DNA of 38,827 nt from Komagataeibacter sp. FXV3 (GCF_015155755.1 NZ_VWPI01000029.1:1-38827); one strand, 5' to 3'. Positions 8,287-17,017 are shown, counted from the stretch's first letter. Made by a program: numbers and translations. The notes: generated by a model from the sequence alone, not told the origin.

Positions 8287-8727
8287 GTGGATCTCACGTA
8301 TGTCAGGCGGCTGATCGACCTTATGGCCCATGCCCCGGTGACGGAGCTTGAGGTTGAGGAAGGTGGCTGCCGTATCCGCATCGCCCGTGGTGGTGGCACG
8401 CAGCCTGCCGCAACCCCCGCACCTGCAATCGCCGCCGTGGACACGGGCAGTGCGCCTGTGGCCACGGCCCCCGCGCCGGCAGCGCCCGTGGCGGACGCCG
8501 TCATCACGGCCCCGTCCTATGGTGTGTTCCATCTCTCGCCATCGCCCGGTGCGGCGCCCTACGTCACGGTGGGGCAGGACGTGCAGGCCGGGCAGGAAGT
8601 GGGACTGGTCGAGGCCATGAAGGTGTTCAACGCTGTCCGCACCACGCAGGCTGGCAGGATCGCCGCCGTGCTGGTGGAAGACGGCACCGAAGTGGAGGCG
8701 GGGACCCCCCTGTTCCGGCTGGCATGA
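8287..8727 (+). CDS. accB: Biotin carboxyl carrier protein
   Basis: 146 residues starting with GTG at 8287, five bases after the SDR stop. The N-terminal helix region (residues 3-33, VRRLIDLMAHAPVTELEVEEG) is typical of AccB. It is followed by a Pro/Ala-rich linker (about 38-75) and a biotinyl domain ending the protein, with the biotinylation motif EAMKVFN and target lysine K112. It carries carboxybiotin from biotin carboxylase to a carboxyltransferase. The stop overlaps the biotin carboxylase start (ATGA). Because it lies next to pxp genes and not to accA or accD, it is probably a second, dedicated carrier and not the fatty-acid AccB. The symbol is a family name only. Confidence 0.92.
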   Translation: MDLTYVRRLIDLMAHAPVTELEVEEGGCRIRIARGGGTQPAATPAPAIAAVDTGSAPVATAPAPAAPVADAVITAPSYGVFHLSPSPGAAPYVTVGQDVQAGQEVGLVEAMKVFNAVRTTQAGRIAAVLVEDGTEVEAGTPLFRLA

Positions 8728-10091
8728 GTGAGACCCCACGTTTCAACCGGGTGCTGATCGCCAATCGTGGCGAAATCGCGCTGCGTATCCAACGTGCCTG
8801 CCGCCAGCTTGGGCTGGAGACGGTGGCCGTGTATTCCGAAGCCGATGCCGACAGCCGCCATGTGCACGAGGCCGATATCGCCCTGTGCATCGGCCCGGCC
8901 GCCGCCGCGCGCAGCTATCTGGATGCTGACGGGCTGCTGCTGGCCGCCCGCCTGACCGGGGCGCAGGCCATCCATCCCGGTTACGGCTTCCTGTCGGAAA
9001 ATGCCGATTTCGCCGATGCGGTGGAGGCAGCGGGCCTGACCTTCATCGGGCCGACGGGTGCGTCGATCCGCATGATGGGCGACAAGATTACCGCCAAGCG
9101 CGCCATGCGCGACGCGGGCGTGCCGTGCGTGCCGGGATCGGACGGGCCGCTGCCCGCGGACATGGACGCGGTGAAGGCCATTGCGTCGCAGGTGGGCTTC
9201 CCGGTCATTGTCAAGGCATCGGGCGGTGGTGGCGGGCGCGGCATGCGCGTGGTCGAGCGCGAGGCCGACCTGGCGCAGGCCGTCACACTGACCGCCAAGG
9301 AAGCGCAGCAGGCATTTGGCAACCCGACGCTGTACCTTGAACGCTTCATGCAGAAGCCGCGCCATATCGAAATACAGGTGCTGTGTGACACGCACGGCAC
9401 GGCACTGTGGCTGGGGGCACGCGACTGCTCATTGCAGCGTCGCCACCAGAAGGTGCTGGAGGAGGCGTCCGCCCCCGGCATCGCACCCGAAACGATTGCC
9501 GAAATTGGCGAACGCTGCGCCGAAGCCTGCCGCCGTATCGGCTACCGTGGCGCGGGCACGTTCGAATTCCTGTATGAAGACGGCGTGTTCGCCTTCATCG
9601 AAATGAATACCCGCGTGCAGGTCGAACATCCGATTACGGAAGAAACGACAGGCATCGATATCGTGGCCGGGCAGTTGCGCGTGGCCCAGGGCGAAGCGCT
9701 GGATATCGCGCAGTCGGACATTCCGCTGCTGGGGCATTCCATCGAATGCCGCCTGAATGCGGAAGATCCGTTCACCTTCATGCCCTCGCCGGGTACCATC
9801 ACGCGCTGGGACCTGCCCGGTGGGCCGGGTATCCGGGTCGATACGCATGTTGTCGCGGGCTATACGGTGCAGCCCTATTATGACTCGCTGATCGGCAAGA
9901 TCATAAGCCATGGCGCAACCCGTGCCGAAGCCATTGCGCGGATGCAGGTGGCGCTGGCGGAAATGAAGGTGGAAGGGGTGTCAACCAATATCGCCCTGCA
10001 CCGTGACCTGCTGGCGGACCCGGATTTCCGGCATGGCGGGGTGGACATCCACTATCTTGAACGCTGGCTTGCACAGAGGACGGCCCCATGA
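8724..10091 (+). CDS. accC: Biotin carboxylase (ATP-grasp)
   Basis: 455 residues, the usual AccC length. The N-terminal domain starts RVLIANRGEIALRI. The ATP-grasp glycine loop ASGGGGGRGM is at 165-174, the bicarbonate/ATP lysine lies in RRHQKVLEE (K243), and EMNTRVQVEH (293-302) holds E293, N295, R297 and E301, which correspond to the metal and carboxylation residues of E. coli AccC. All key residues are present. It carboxylates biotin on a carrier protein using ATP and bicarbonate. Start and stop overlap the two carrier genes by four bases each, so carrier, carboxylase and second carrier should be made together. Context points to a partner other than acetyl-CoA, probably the PxpB/PxpC carboxyltransferase-like pair. 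Confidence 0.93.
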   Translation: MSETPRFNRVLIANRGEIALRIQRACRQLGLETVAVYSEADADSRHVHEADIALCIGPAAAARSYLDADGLLLAARLTGAQAIHPGYGFLSENADFADAVEAAGLTFIGPTGASIRMMGDKITAKRAMRDAGVPCVPGSDGPLPADMDAVKAIASQVGFPVIVKASGGGGGRGMRVVEREADLAQAVTLTAKEAQQAFGNPTLYLERFMQKPRHIEIQVLCDTHGTALWLGARDCSLQRRHQKVLEEASAPGIAPETIAEIGERCAEACRRIGYRGAGTFEFLYEDGVFAFIEMNTRVQVEHPITEETTGIDIVAGQLRVAQGEALDIAQSDIPLLGHSIECRLNAEDPFTFMPSPGTITRWDLPGGPGIRVDTHVVAGYTVQPYYDSLIGKIISHGATRAEAIARMQVALAEMKVEGVSTNIALHRDLLADPDFRHGGVDIHYLERWLAQRTAP

Positions 10092-10546
10092 ACAACCGGT
10101 CCGAACAGTTGGTGCCCCACTTTGACCGCCTGCCCGAACCCGAACAGATCGCGCAGATGGCGACATGGCTGGCGCAGGCGGGGCTGGACAGTCTGGAACT
10201 GACGAATGAGGCGGCGGGACTGAAGCTGCGCATCCGTGTGGGACAGGCAGGCACGGCCCCGCCCGCAGCGCAGGCCGCGGCCCCGCAGGAGGATGCCGGG
10301 GCAGGGCATGTTGCGGTAAAAACGCCCTATTTCGGTCACCTGTGCCTGACCCATCCGTCGCGCGATACGCCCTTTGCCCCGGTGGGGACAGGGGTGGCGC
10401 AGGGGGATGTGGTTGCCCTCCTGACACTGGACAGCCTGCAGGTGCCGGTTATCGCGCCGGTGGCAGGCACGGTGGTGGATGTTGTGGGACAGCCCGGCGC
10501 GCTGGTCGGATATGGCGCGACCGTCATGCACATCCAGCCCGACTGA
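10088..10546 (+). CDS. Biotin/lipoyl-like carrier protein lacking the biotin lysine
   Basis: 152 residues with the same layout as the carrier at 8287-8727. It has an N-terminal helix region (IAQMATWLAQAGLDSLELTN, then GLKLRIRVG), an Ala/Pro linker at about 53-75, and a C-terminal biotinyl-like barrel (IAPVAGTVVDVVGQPGALVGYG). At the hairpin where the target lysine should stand (EAMKM) it reads LTLDSLQVPV, so there is no lysine to biotinylate. It is coupled to the biotin carboxylase by an ATGA overlap. Probable roles are structural or regulatory in the carboxylase complex; decay of a duplicate is the alternative. The intact frame and translational coupling argue for function. Confidence 0.8.
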   Translation: MNNRSEQLVPHFDRLPEPEQIAQMATWLAQAGLDSLELTNEAAGLKLRIRVGQAGTAPPAAQAAAPQEDAGAGHVAVKTPYFGHLCLTHPSRDTPFAPVGTGVAQGDVVALLTLDSLQVPVIAPVAGTVVDVVGQPGALVGYGATVMHIQPD

Positions 10547-10556
10547 TACACACCGG

Positions 10557-10592
10557 CCGAATACTGTGCGCCATACGGGCAACAGTATTCGG
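10557..10592. terminator. Hairpin CCGAATACTGT / ACAGTATTCGG after the carboxylase operon
   Basis: Perfect 11-bp inverted repeat with a 14-nt loop, starting ten bases after the second carrier gene's stop. There is no clear T-run, so it may act as a weak or factor-assisted terminator, an mRNA 3'-end stabiliser or an operator. Confidence 0.45.
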
Positions 10593-10713
10593 CGCGGTCG
10601 GGCGTGCTGTTTTATTGACGTGACATGTGGGCAGCATGCACGGGACTTCGTGGATGGTGCCGTTATTGCGGGCGCTGGTCCGGTTTGGGTCAGTAAAGAT
10701 CCCACAATCATAA

Positions 10714-10815
10714 GAACGTTTTTGGTAAAGCTTTTTTCAAAAAGCTTCGAAGAATGCAGCCTTTTTGAAAAAAGACGGCATCCGGAAACTTTTATTGTTT
10801 CATCAACAGATTGTT
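10714..10815 (+). repeat. Dispersed two-hairpin intergenic repeat, copy B
   Basis: It contains GTTTTTGGTAAAGC, the palindrome AAGCTTTTTTCAAAAAGCTT (10728-10747 approximately), a second hairpin with CCTTTTTGAAAAAAG at its core, and CCGGAAACTTTTA. It aligns base for base over most of its length with copy C and more loosely with copy A. It lies in the 300-bp gap between the carboxylase operon and aspA, ending about 30 bp before the aspA start, so it may contribute to the aspA leader. Confidence 0.8.
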
Positions 10816-10847
10816 TCAAGGCAATCTTTTAACCTGCATAGGCTGAA

Positions 10848-12344
10848 ATGATGAATATGCCCCCTTCGGCACCAGACGCCGCGACCTGTACCCCCGCAGG
10901 CCAGGCCCGGCCCGTGAAGCCGGGGACGGCAGTGCCCGGTCAGCGCACGGAGCGCGACCTGTTGGGCGAGGTCATCATTCCCCCCGGTGCCCTGTGGGGC
11001 GTGCATACAAAGCGCGCGCTGGATAACTTTCCCATAAGCGGCACGACGGTTGGCACGTTCGGGGAACTGGTGCAGGGACTGGTGACGGTCAAGCAGGCGG
11101 CGGCCCGGGCCAATCTTGCGCTGGGTTACCTGGATCGCACGCGCGCCGACGCCATTGAGGGCGCATGCCGGTGGATACTGGAAAATCCCGCCTGTCATGA
11201 CCAGTTTGTCGTGGACGCCATGCAGGGCGGGGCTGGCACATCGACAAACATGAACGCCAATGAGGTCATTGCCAATGTGGCCCTTGGGCTGCTGGGGGAA
11301 AAGCCGGGCACATATGCGGTGCTGCACCCCAATGACCATGTCAACATGGCGCAGTCCACCAATGACGTTTATCCGACAGCACTCCGTCTGGGCCTGTTGC
11401 TGGCGGTTGACCCGCTGGTGCGCGCCCTTGAGGGGCTGCACGGGGCGTTGGGTGAAAAGGCGGAAGCGTTTGGCGCGATCCTGAAGGTCGGCCGCACGCA
11501 GTTGCGCGATGCCGTACCCATGACCGTGGGGCAGGAATTCGGGGCGTTCCGCACGGCCATCGCCACGGAAATCAGCAGTATGAAAACCCATGCCGCAGCG
11601 TTCGAGCAGGTCAATCTGGGTGGGACGGCCATCGGGACGGGACTGAATACCGATCCGCGTTATGCATCGACCGTCATGACGGAACTGCGCCACCTGACCG
11701 GACGACCCATGGCCAGTGCGCCAGATTTGATCGAGGCGACATCGGATGTGGGCGCCTTTGTCCTGTTTTCCGGCGTGCTGAAGCGCCTGGCGCTGAAACT
11801 GTCAAAGATGTCCAGCGACCTGCGCCTGCTGTCCAGCGGGCCGCGCACGGGACTGGGTGAAATCGTGCTGCCGGCGGTGCAGGCGGGATCATCCATCATG
11901 CCGGGCAAGGTCAATCCCGTCATACCCGAAGCCGTCAATCAGGTGGCCTATCTGGTCGCGGGCCATGACATGACCATTACCATGTGTGCCGATGGCGGGC
12001 AGTTGCAGCTGAATGCGTTTGAACCGATGATTGGCTACTGCCTGTTTACATCCATCAGGACATTGCGTGCCGCCATCGAAACCCTGACCACGCGCTGCAT
12101 CAACGGTATTACCGTTGACCGGGCGCGGTGCCAGTACCTGTCGGACATCAATATCGGCATCATCACGGCGCTGGTGCCGGTGCTGGGTTACGATACGTGT
12201 TCAACCATTGCCAAGCGCGCGCTGGCGGAAAACCGCAGGGTGACGGACCTGATCGTGGAAGACGGCCTGCTTTCCCCCGAACGGCTTGCGGCCCTGCTGC
12301 GCCCCGATGCGCTGACCCGCCCCAATGTCGGGCGGGCGGGCTGA
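10848..12344 (+). CDS. aspA: Aspartate ammonia-lyase
   Basis: 498 residues. After a 35-residue Pro/Ala-rich extension the protein follows AspA closely: RTERDLLGEVIIPPGALWGVH, then GGAGTSTNMNANEVIAN, LNPNDHVN-type HPNDHVNMAQSTNDVYPTA, and the superfamily signature GSSIMPGKVNP with the catalytic serine loop. It converts aspartate to fumarate and ammonia. Fumarase C shares the fold; the N-terminal block and the C-terminal NGITVDRARC segment favour aspartase. Several ATGs cluster at 10848-10857, so the exact start is uncertain. It is convergent with the LysR gene, five bases apart. With the Pxp genes and the aminotransferase it completes a route from 5-oxoproline through glutamate and aspartate to fumarate plus ammonia. 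Confidence 0.9.
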   Translation: MMNMPPSAPDAATCTPAGQARPVKPGTAVPGQRTERDLLGEVIIPPGALWGVHTKRALDNFPISGTTVGTFGELVQGLVTVKQAAARANLALGYLDRTRADAIEGACRWILENPACHDQFVVDAMQGGAGTSTNMNANEVIANVALGLLGEKPGTYAVLHPNDHVNMAQSTNDVYPTALRLGLLLAVDPLVRALEGLHGALGEKAEAFGAILKVGRTQLRDAVPMTVGQEFGAFRTAIATEISSMKTHAAAFEQVNLGGTAIGTGLNTDPRYASTVMTELRHLTGRPMASAPDLIEATSDVGAFVLFSGVLKRLALKLSKMSSDLRLLSSGPRTGLGEIVLPAVQAGSSIMPGKVNPVIPEAVNQVAYLVAGHDMTITMCADGGQLQLNAFEPMIGYCLFTSIRTLRAAIETLTTRCINGITVDRARCQYLSDINIGIITALVPVLGYDTCSTIAKRALAENRRVTDLIVEDGLLSPERLAALLRPDALTRPNVGRAG

Positions 12345-12349
12345 ACCCG

Positions 12350-13300
12350 TCAGCCGAAAGGCTGGGCGCCGGGCCAGTTATGCGAGGCGGCCATGGCCTG
12401 GGCCAGTTCAATGAGCAGTTCGCGCACCGCGACGGACGCTTCCGTTTCAGGAATGATTTCAGGAACGCACAGTGACACGTCTTCCTGAATGACCGGGTTG
12501 CGCAGCGGGTAAATGCGCGAACGTCCCGGTACGACAATACGGCTGGCGACGGACCATGGCAGGATGGTGCTGCCAATGCCTTCCTCTATCGCGCCCTGCA
12601 AGGTAATCAGTGCCTCGATTTCCGCAACGATGCGCGGTTCAAGCTGTTTGCGCATGAAGGCCATGTCCACGCTCTTGCGGACAAAGTTGTGCCTGGGCGG
12701 CAGGAGCAGGGGCGTGTCGGCTATGTCCACCAGTTGCACCGCCCCGGTTTCATCCTGCGGGAATTCTAGCCCGTGGGGGGCGAGCAGGAAGAATTCCTCC
12801 TTCATCAGCGGGGTGAAGATAACCCCCTTGATCGGTCCCGCGCCGTGGATGACCGCCATGTCCAGCCGCCCGGTCATGATCAGTTCACTGTAGATGTCAT
12901 CAAAGCTTTCGGTCAGGTGCAGCGTGATGTTGGGCAGGCACGCGCGCACGCGCTGCAGCAGCTTGACCGACAGCGTGGACCCCGCGCTGTAGGGTGACAG
13001 CCCGACCGATACCTTGCCCACCAGCGGTCCGGCCCCCTGGGTTATTTCAACCATGGCCCGGTCGAACTGTTTGGTCAGGGTCTGCGCGTGCCGGTACAGT
13101 TCCGACCCTGCCGTGGTGGGTGTGACGCCGCTTTTACTTCTGATGACAAGTTTCTGCTTGAAGGCGTTTTCAAGCGTGGCCAGCTGCTGGCTCAACGCGG
13201 GCTGTGCAATATTCAGCAGGTCAGCCGCACGGGAAATGCTGCCAAGGTCGATGATTTTAATAAAAGCCTGCAGTCGCCGTATATCCAACTGGAACTCCAT
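12350..13300 (-). CDS. LysR-family transcriptional regulator, Nac-like
   Basis: 316 residues. The N-terminal winged helix-turn-helix (about residues 5-65) contains the recognition segment ISRAADLLNIAQPALSQQLATLE. The sequence resembles Nac (nitrogen assimilation control) closely at FIKIIDLGSISRAA, RSKSGVTPTTAG and the following KVSVGLSPYSAGSTLSVKLLQ. The effector-binding domain spans about 95-300. It reads divergently from the TonB-dependent receptor gene and convergently with aspA, so it is a natural regulator of the receptor and, by context, of the aspA/pxp/carboxylase genes. LysR proteins usually bind T-N11-A palindromes; one lies at 4689-4703. The effector is unknown. Confidence 0.87.
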   Translation of the reverse strand: MEFQLDIRRLQAFIKIIDLGSISRAADLLNIAQPALSQQLATLENAFKQKLVIRSKSGVTPTTAGSELYRHAQTLTKQFDRAMVEITQGAGPLVGKVSVGLSPYSAGSTLSVKLLQRVRACLPNITLHLTESFDDIYSELIMTGRLDMAVIHGAGPIKGVIFTPLMKEEFFLLAPHGLEFPQDETGAVQLVDIADTPLLLPPRHNFVRKSVDMAFMRKQLEPRIVAEIEALITLQGAIEEGIGSTILPWSVASRIVVPGRSRIYPLRNPVIQEDVSLCVPEIIPETEASVAVRELLIELAQAMAASHNWPGAQPFG

Positions 13301-13669
13301 AAATATTATAGGCTTGGGCTTTATTCCATTGATAATAGGGATATTTCTGGAATTGTCAATATATTGTCATGTGCGTACGGAACGTTTCGGCAAATGAACG
13401 CTTTGTGCGCGCAGGGGCGGGGCATGACGGCTTGATCCGTTTTCGAAACAGGATTCCTGATACTTGCGATGTATAGTGTCCAAAATGCGACGGGTCCAAA
13501 AAACTGAAGCATTTTCAGTTATATAATTCATCAAACCCCAATAAGAACCGCAGCCGTCCCTGAACATATCAATAATCCATATGACGCCACATCGTAACGA
13601 ATGCGCATCATAACCTTGCACATATTCGTTACCAAACGTCCGGTTCGCGTTTTCAGGGGGGGAAGGCAG
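13301..13669. promoter_or_regulatory. Divergent LysR / TonB-receptor promoter region
   Basis: About 370 bp, AT-rich in the half near the regulator. It holds a direct repeat ATTGTCA at 13352-13358 and 13363-13369, one helical turn apart, and several ATA/TAT half-sites near 13299-13345. GGAAGG at 13661-13666 is the ribosome-binding site of the receptor gene. No small gene could be supported in it. Confidence 0.45.
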
Positions 13670-16150
13670 ATGTCAGGCCTATCAAAGCGGAAGTTATATC
13701 TGGTGGCTGGGGTCGCGTTCGGTACGTTCGTACCGGTTGTGGGTGAAGCCGCGACGGCAGCCGTTTCATCCCCTGAAAAACATTACAGGGTTGCCCCCAC
13801 CAAAAAGACGACGGTCGTAAAGCACGCCACGCCCACGGCGCTGCGCGCGTCCGACCAGCCGGAAGTGATCCATGTGGGTGGCCACCAGACCAACTCCATC
13901 TTCTCACCGGGGGCAGCGCGCCACAGCACCACGCAGGTGACGGTCGTGACCGGTGCGGAACTGCTCAAGACCGGCCAGACCAATGTGCTTTCCGCGCTGG
14001 CGCAGGCCAACCCCGCCATTACCACAGCCGCCCTGCCCGGTGGTGGCGCAAGCTCCTTTGTCCAGACCATGCAGCTGCGCGGGCAGTCGCCTGATGACAC
14101 GCTGATCCTGGTGAACGGCCATCGCCGCCATATCGGTGCCAACTTCAATTCCAACGCGGGCACCAACTGGGGCAGTGAACCGGCCGATATCTCGCTTATC
14201 CCCATCACGGCGATCGACCATATCGAAGTCATTACCGAAGGCGCGTCCGCGCTGTACGGTCAGGACGCCATTGCCGGCGCGGTCAATATCGTGCTGAAGC
14301 GTGACACGCATGGCGGCACCGTCAATTTCAAGAACAGCGGCTATTACGCGGGCGACGGGCAGGGGCTGGATGGTTCGGCCAGCTATGCCATGGCGCTGGG
14401 TAACAAGGGCGGCTACCTTGACCTTGCGGCACAGGTCACCCACCAGCTGCCCACGACGCGCGGCGGTGATTTCTATGGCACCCTGTTTTCCGATGCCACG
14501 CGCAATGCAACGGCGGACCGTAACGTGCAGCGTGGCCTGGGCCTGCCCAAGTCCACGCTTGAGACGCTGAGCGAAAACATGTCCGTTCCCTTCGCGCACG
14601 GGTTCAGCTTCTACAGCACGTCCACCTTCTCGCACCGTCGCGCCAACGTGCCTGAAACATACCGCGCCAATTCAGGGGCGGATGAATGGATCAACCCGTC
14701 GCTCTACCCCAATGGTGACCAGCCCTACATCACCATGGACCAGTATGATTTCGAGACGGATAACGGCATCCGCGCGCGCAAATTCGGTTTCGCGTGGGAT
14801 GCGTACGTAACCTATGGCCGTGACCAGCAGAAATACGGTACCAAGGATTCCGAAAACGCCACGATGTCGGGTGGATCCTACGTCTATGACCCCACCCAGA
14901 CATCGTTTTATGATGGTGAGTCGATTTCGTCCGAACTGACGACGGGGCTGCGGGGATCGCGTTCGTTCCACACCGGCCTGCTGCCCAAGGACATCAACCT
15001 GAAATTTGGCGCGGAATACCGTCACGATACCTTCCAGATGACGCAGGGTGAAACCGCATCATGGGGCGGGCAGGGGGCAACCGATCACCCCGGTAACGTA
15101 CCCATGGCGGTCACGAACCAGAACCGTGACGTGTATGAAGGTTTCGTCAACCTTGATTTCTACATCACCAAGAAGTGGGAATGGACGATGGGCGGTCGGG
15201 TTGACAGCTACAACAACCTGGCCACTGTCGAGACCGGGTCCATCGGCACGCGCTACAACTTCAACAAGCGCTGGGCCATCCGCGCCAACATCAATTCCGG
15301 CTACCGGCCGCCCACGCTGGGTGAAATGTCCTATTTCTATTCAGCGCCCTATCCCGGTTACACCGTGGACCAGGTGCCCGCGAACAGCGCCGTTGCCAAA
15401 TACCTGGGTGCCGGCACCATGAAGGGCGAGTATTCGCGCAGCTATACGATCGGGCTGGATGCGACGCCGGTTGATGACTTCCACATCACGGGCAACCTGT
15501 ACTACATCGCGATCAATGACCGCCTGGGCAGCACGAAATCCTATACGGTCAATGCCAATGATACCGAACTGGAAAAACTGCTGGCAGCGGCGAATATTTC
15601 CAGCGCAACGTCGCTGTCATACTATGCCAACCTGTACAACACCCAGACATTCGGCGGTGACCTGAGCGCAGATTACACGCTGCATACGCACCGCTTTGGC
15701 AAGTTCCGCTTCGCCATGGGCATCAACTTCTCCGATAACGAGATCCGTTCCGCCCGCAACAACCTGGTGAACGAATACACCAAGGAAATGGTCCTGCATT
15801 CCGCGCCCAAGAACCGCGAGCAGATCAGCGTGAACTGGCAGTATAAGAAATGGTCGGTATTCCTGCAGGAAATGCGTTATGGCTCCATCACCTACATGGC
15901 GGCCCCGACCGGTCCCGGTTCCGTTCCGTTTGAACAGAACCCGGCCTTCATCACCAACCTGGAAGTGGACTACAAGCCCATTCCGCGGTGGACCATCGGT
16001 GTCGGCGCCAACAACCTTGGCAACAAGTACCCGACCCGCATTTCCAGCGCGATCGCCAATTCGCAGCAGGGACTGGCGAAATATGCATCCTATTCCCCCT
16101 ATGGGTTCAATGGCGGGATGTATTACGTCAAGACGTCCCTCGATTTCTGA
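13670..16150 (+). CDS. TonB-dependent outer-membrane receptor
   Basis: 826 residues from the ATG at 13670, chosen because a strong GGAAGG precedes it and a signal peptide follows (basic MSGLSKRK, hydrophobic core, cleavage near GEAATA at 25-30). An ATG 23 codons upstream lacks both. EVIHV at 65-69 looks like a TonB box. The plug domain spans about 85-195 (TGAELLKTGQTNVLSALAQ, LRGQSPDDTLILVNGHRRH, ITEGASALYGQDAIAGAVNIV). The rest is the 22-strand barrel ending in a terminal phenylalanine (KTSLDF). It imports a scarce ligand across the outer membrane with TonB energy. Position next to a Nac-like regulator suggests a nitrogenous ligand such as a peptide or lactam rather than iron, but this is inference. 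Confidence 0.93.
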   Translation: MSGLSKRKLYLVAGVAFGTFVPVVGEAATAAVSSPEKHYRVAPTKKTTVVKHATPTALRASDQPEVIHVGGHQTNSIFSPGAARHSTTQVTVVTGAELLKTGQTNVLSALAQANPAITTAALPGGGASSFVQTMQLRGQSPDDTLILVNGHRRHIGANFNSNAGTNWGSEPADISLIPITAIDHIEVITEGASALYGQDAIAGAVNIVLKRDTHGGTVNFKNSGYYAGDGQGLDGSASYAMALGNKGGYLDLAAQVTHQLPTTRGGDFYGTLFSDATRNATADRNVQRGLGLPKSTLETLSENMSVPFAHGFSFYSTSTFSHRRANVPETYRANSGADEWINPSLYPNGDQPYITMDQYDFETDNGIRARKFGFAWDAYVTYGRDQQKYGTKDSENATMSGGSYVYDPTQTSFYDGESISSELTTGLRGSRSFHTGLLPKDINLKFGAEYRHDTFQMTQGETASWGGQGATDHPGNVPMAVTNQNRDVYEGFVNLDFYITKKWEWTMGGRVDSYNNLATVETGSIGTRYNFNKRWAIRANINSGYRPPTLGEMSYFYSAPYPGYTVDQVPANSAVAKYLGAGTMKGEYSRSYTIGLDATPVDDFHITGNLYYIAINDRLGSTKSYTVNANDTELEKLLAAANISSATSLSYYANLYNTQTFGGDLSADYTLHTHRFGKFRFAMGINFSDNEIRSARNNLVNEYTKEMVLHSAPKNREQISVNWQYKKWSVFLQEMRYGSITYMAAPTGPGSVPFEQNPAFITNLEVDYKPIPRWTIGVGANNLGNKYPTRISSAIANSQQGLAKYASYSPYGFNGGMYYVKTSLDF

Positions 16151-16197
16151 TACGGCCTGACATACAGGCAACGTCATGACCGGACATGGCTGATGGT

Positions 16198-16237
16198 AAC
16201 GGCTTCCTTTCCCGAACGGTCGGGAAGGGGGGCCGTT
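16198..16237 (+). terminator. Long hairpin after the TonB-receptor gene
   Basis: AACGGC..CCTTCCCGA-type arms pair with TCGGGAAGG..GCCGTT across a short ACGG loop, giving a long stem with small internal loops. It starts about 48 bp after the receptor stop. There is no T-tail, so termination efficiency is uncertain. Confidence 0.45.
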
Positions 16238-16358
16238 GACCTGTTCCGGCGGGGCGGTATCGGGGCGCCAGCCCACCATGCTTCACGTTTCCCCCATACC
16301 CCGGCGCATATCCATGCGGTCCCGCGGGCGTTATGGTGAAAAATGGGGAGGAGCGGAA

Positions 16359-17006
16359 ATGTGCAACCTTTATGCCATGACAGCCGGGCAGCAGGCGGTC
16401 CGTGCGGCAGCGCGGGTCATGACGGACCGTACCGGCAACCTGGCGCCTCTGCCCGATATCTGGCCCAATACCCTGGCGCCAATCGTGCGCAACACGTCTG
16501 GCGGCCGCGAACTGGTCATGGCGCGCTGGGGTATGCCCACGCCGCCGAATTACCTGAAGGGGCGCCGTGTCGACCGGGGCGTGACCAATATCCGCAATCC
16601 GGCATCAGCATGGTGGAAACGCTGGGAAGGGGTCGCGTATCGCTGCCTTGTACCGCTTACGGCCTTTTCTGAGCCGGAACGCCAGCCCGATGGAACCAGC
16701 AGGCCGGTCTGGTTCGCCCGTACCGACGGGGTGAAGCTGGCTTTCTTTGCCGGGGTCTGGTGCCAGTGGACATCGGTGCGCAGGCTGGCGGATGGCGAGA
16801 CGACGGATGACCTGTTCGGATTCCTGACCACTGCCGCCAATCGGGAAGTGGGATCAATCCACCCCAGGGCCATGCCCGTCATCCTGACCACGCCGGATGA
16901 ACTGGATACATGGATGAATGCGCCCGCACCCGAGGCCCTGCGCCTGCAGCGCCCGCTGAACGATGGTGTCCTGACGGTCGTGCCTGCGCCCCTGTCGCAC
17001 GGATAG
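16359..17006 (+). CDS. SRAP-family protein (YedK/HMCES-like abasic-site crosslinker)
   Basis: 215 residues from the ATG at 16359, preceded by GGGGAGGAG. This start leaves cysteine at position 2, the residue that after methionine removal forms a thiazolidine crosslink with abasic sites in single-stranded DNA. Other expected residues are present: N77 in VTNIRNP, E105 in PLTAFSEP and H168 in IHPRAMPVIL. The family shields abasic sites at replication forks. This short version with TNIRN instead of NARAE is a variant branch seen in alphaproteobacteria. The gene converges on the SDR gene, 11 bp away, and has no operon partner. Confidence 0.9.
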   Translation: MCNLYAMTAGQQAVRAAARVMTDRTGNLAPLPDIWPNTLAPIVRNTSGGRELVMARWGMPTPPNYLKGRRVDRGVTNIRNPASAWWKRWEGVAYRCLVPLTAFSEPERQPDGTSRPVWFARTDGVKLAFFAGVWCQWTSVRRLADGETTDDLFGFLTTAANREVGSIHPRAMPVILTTPDELDTWMNAPAPEALRLQRPLNDGVLTVVPAPLSHG

Positions 17007-17017
17007 GGTCCGGGCGG

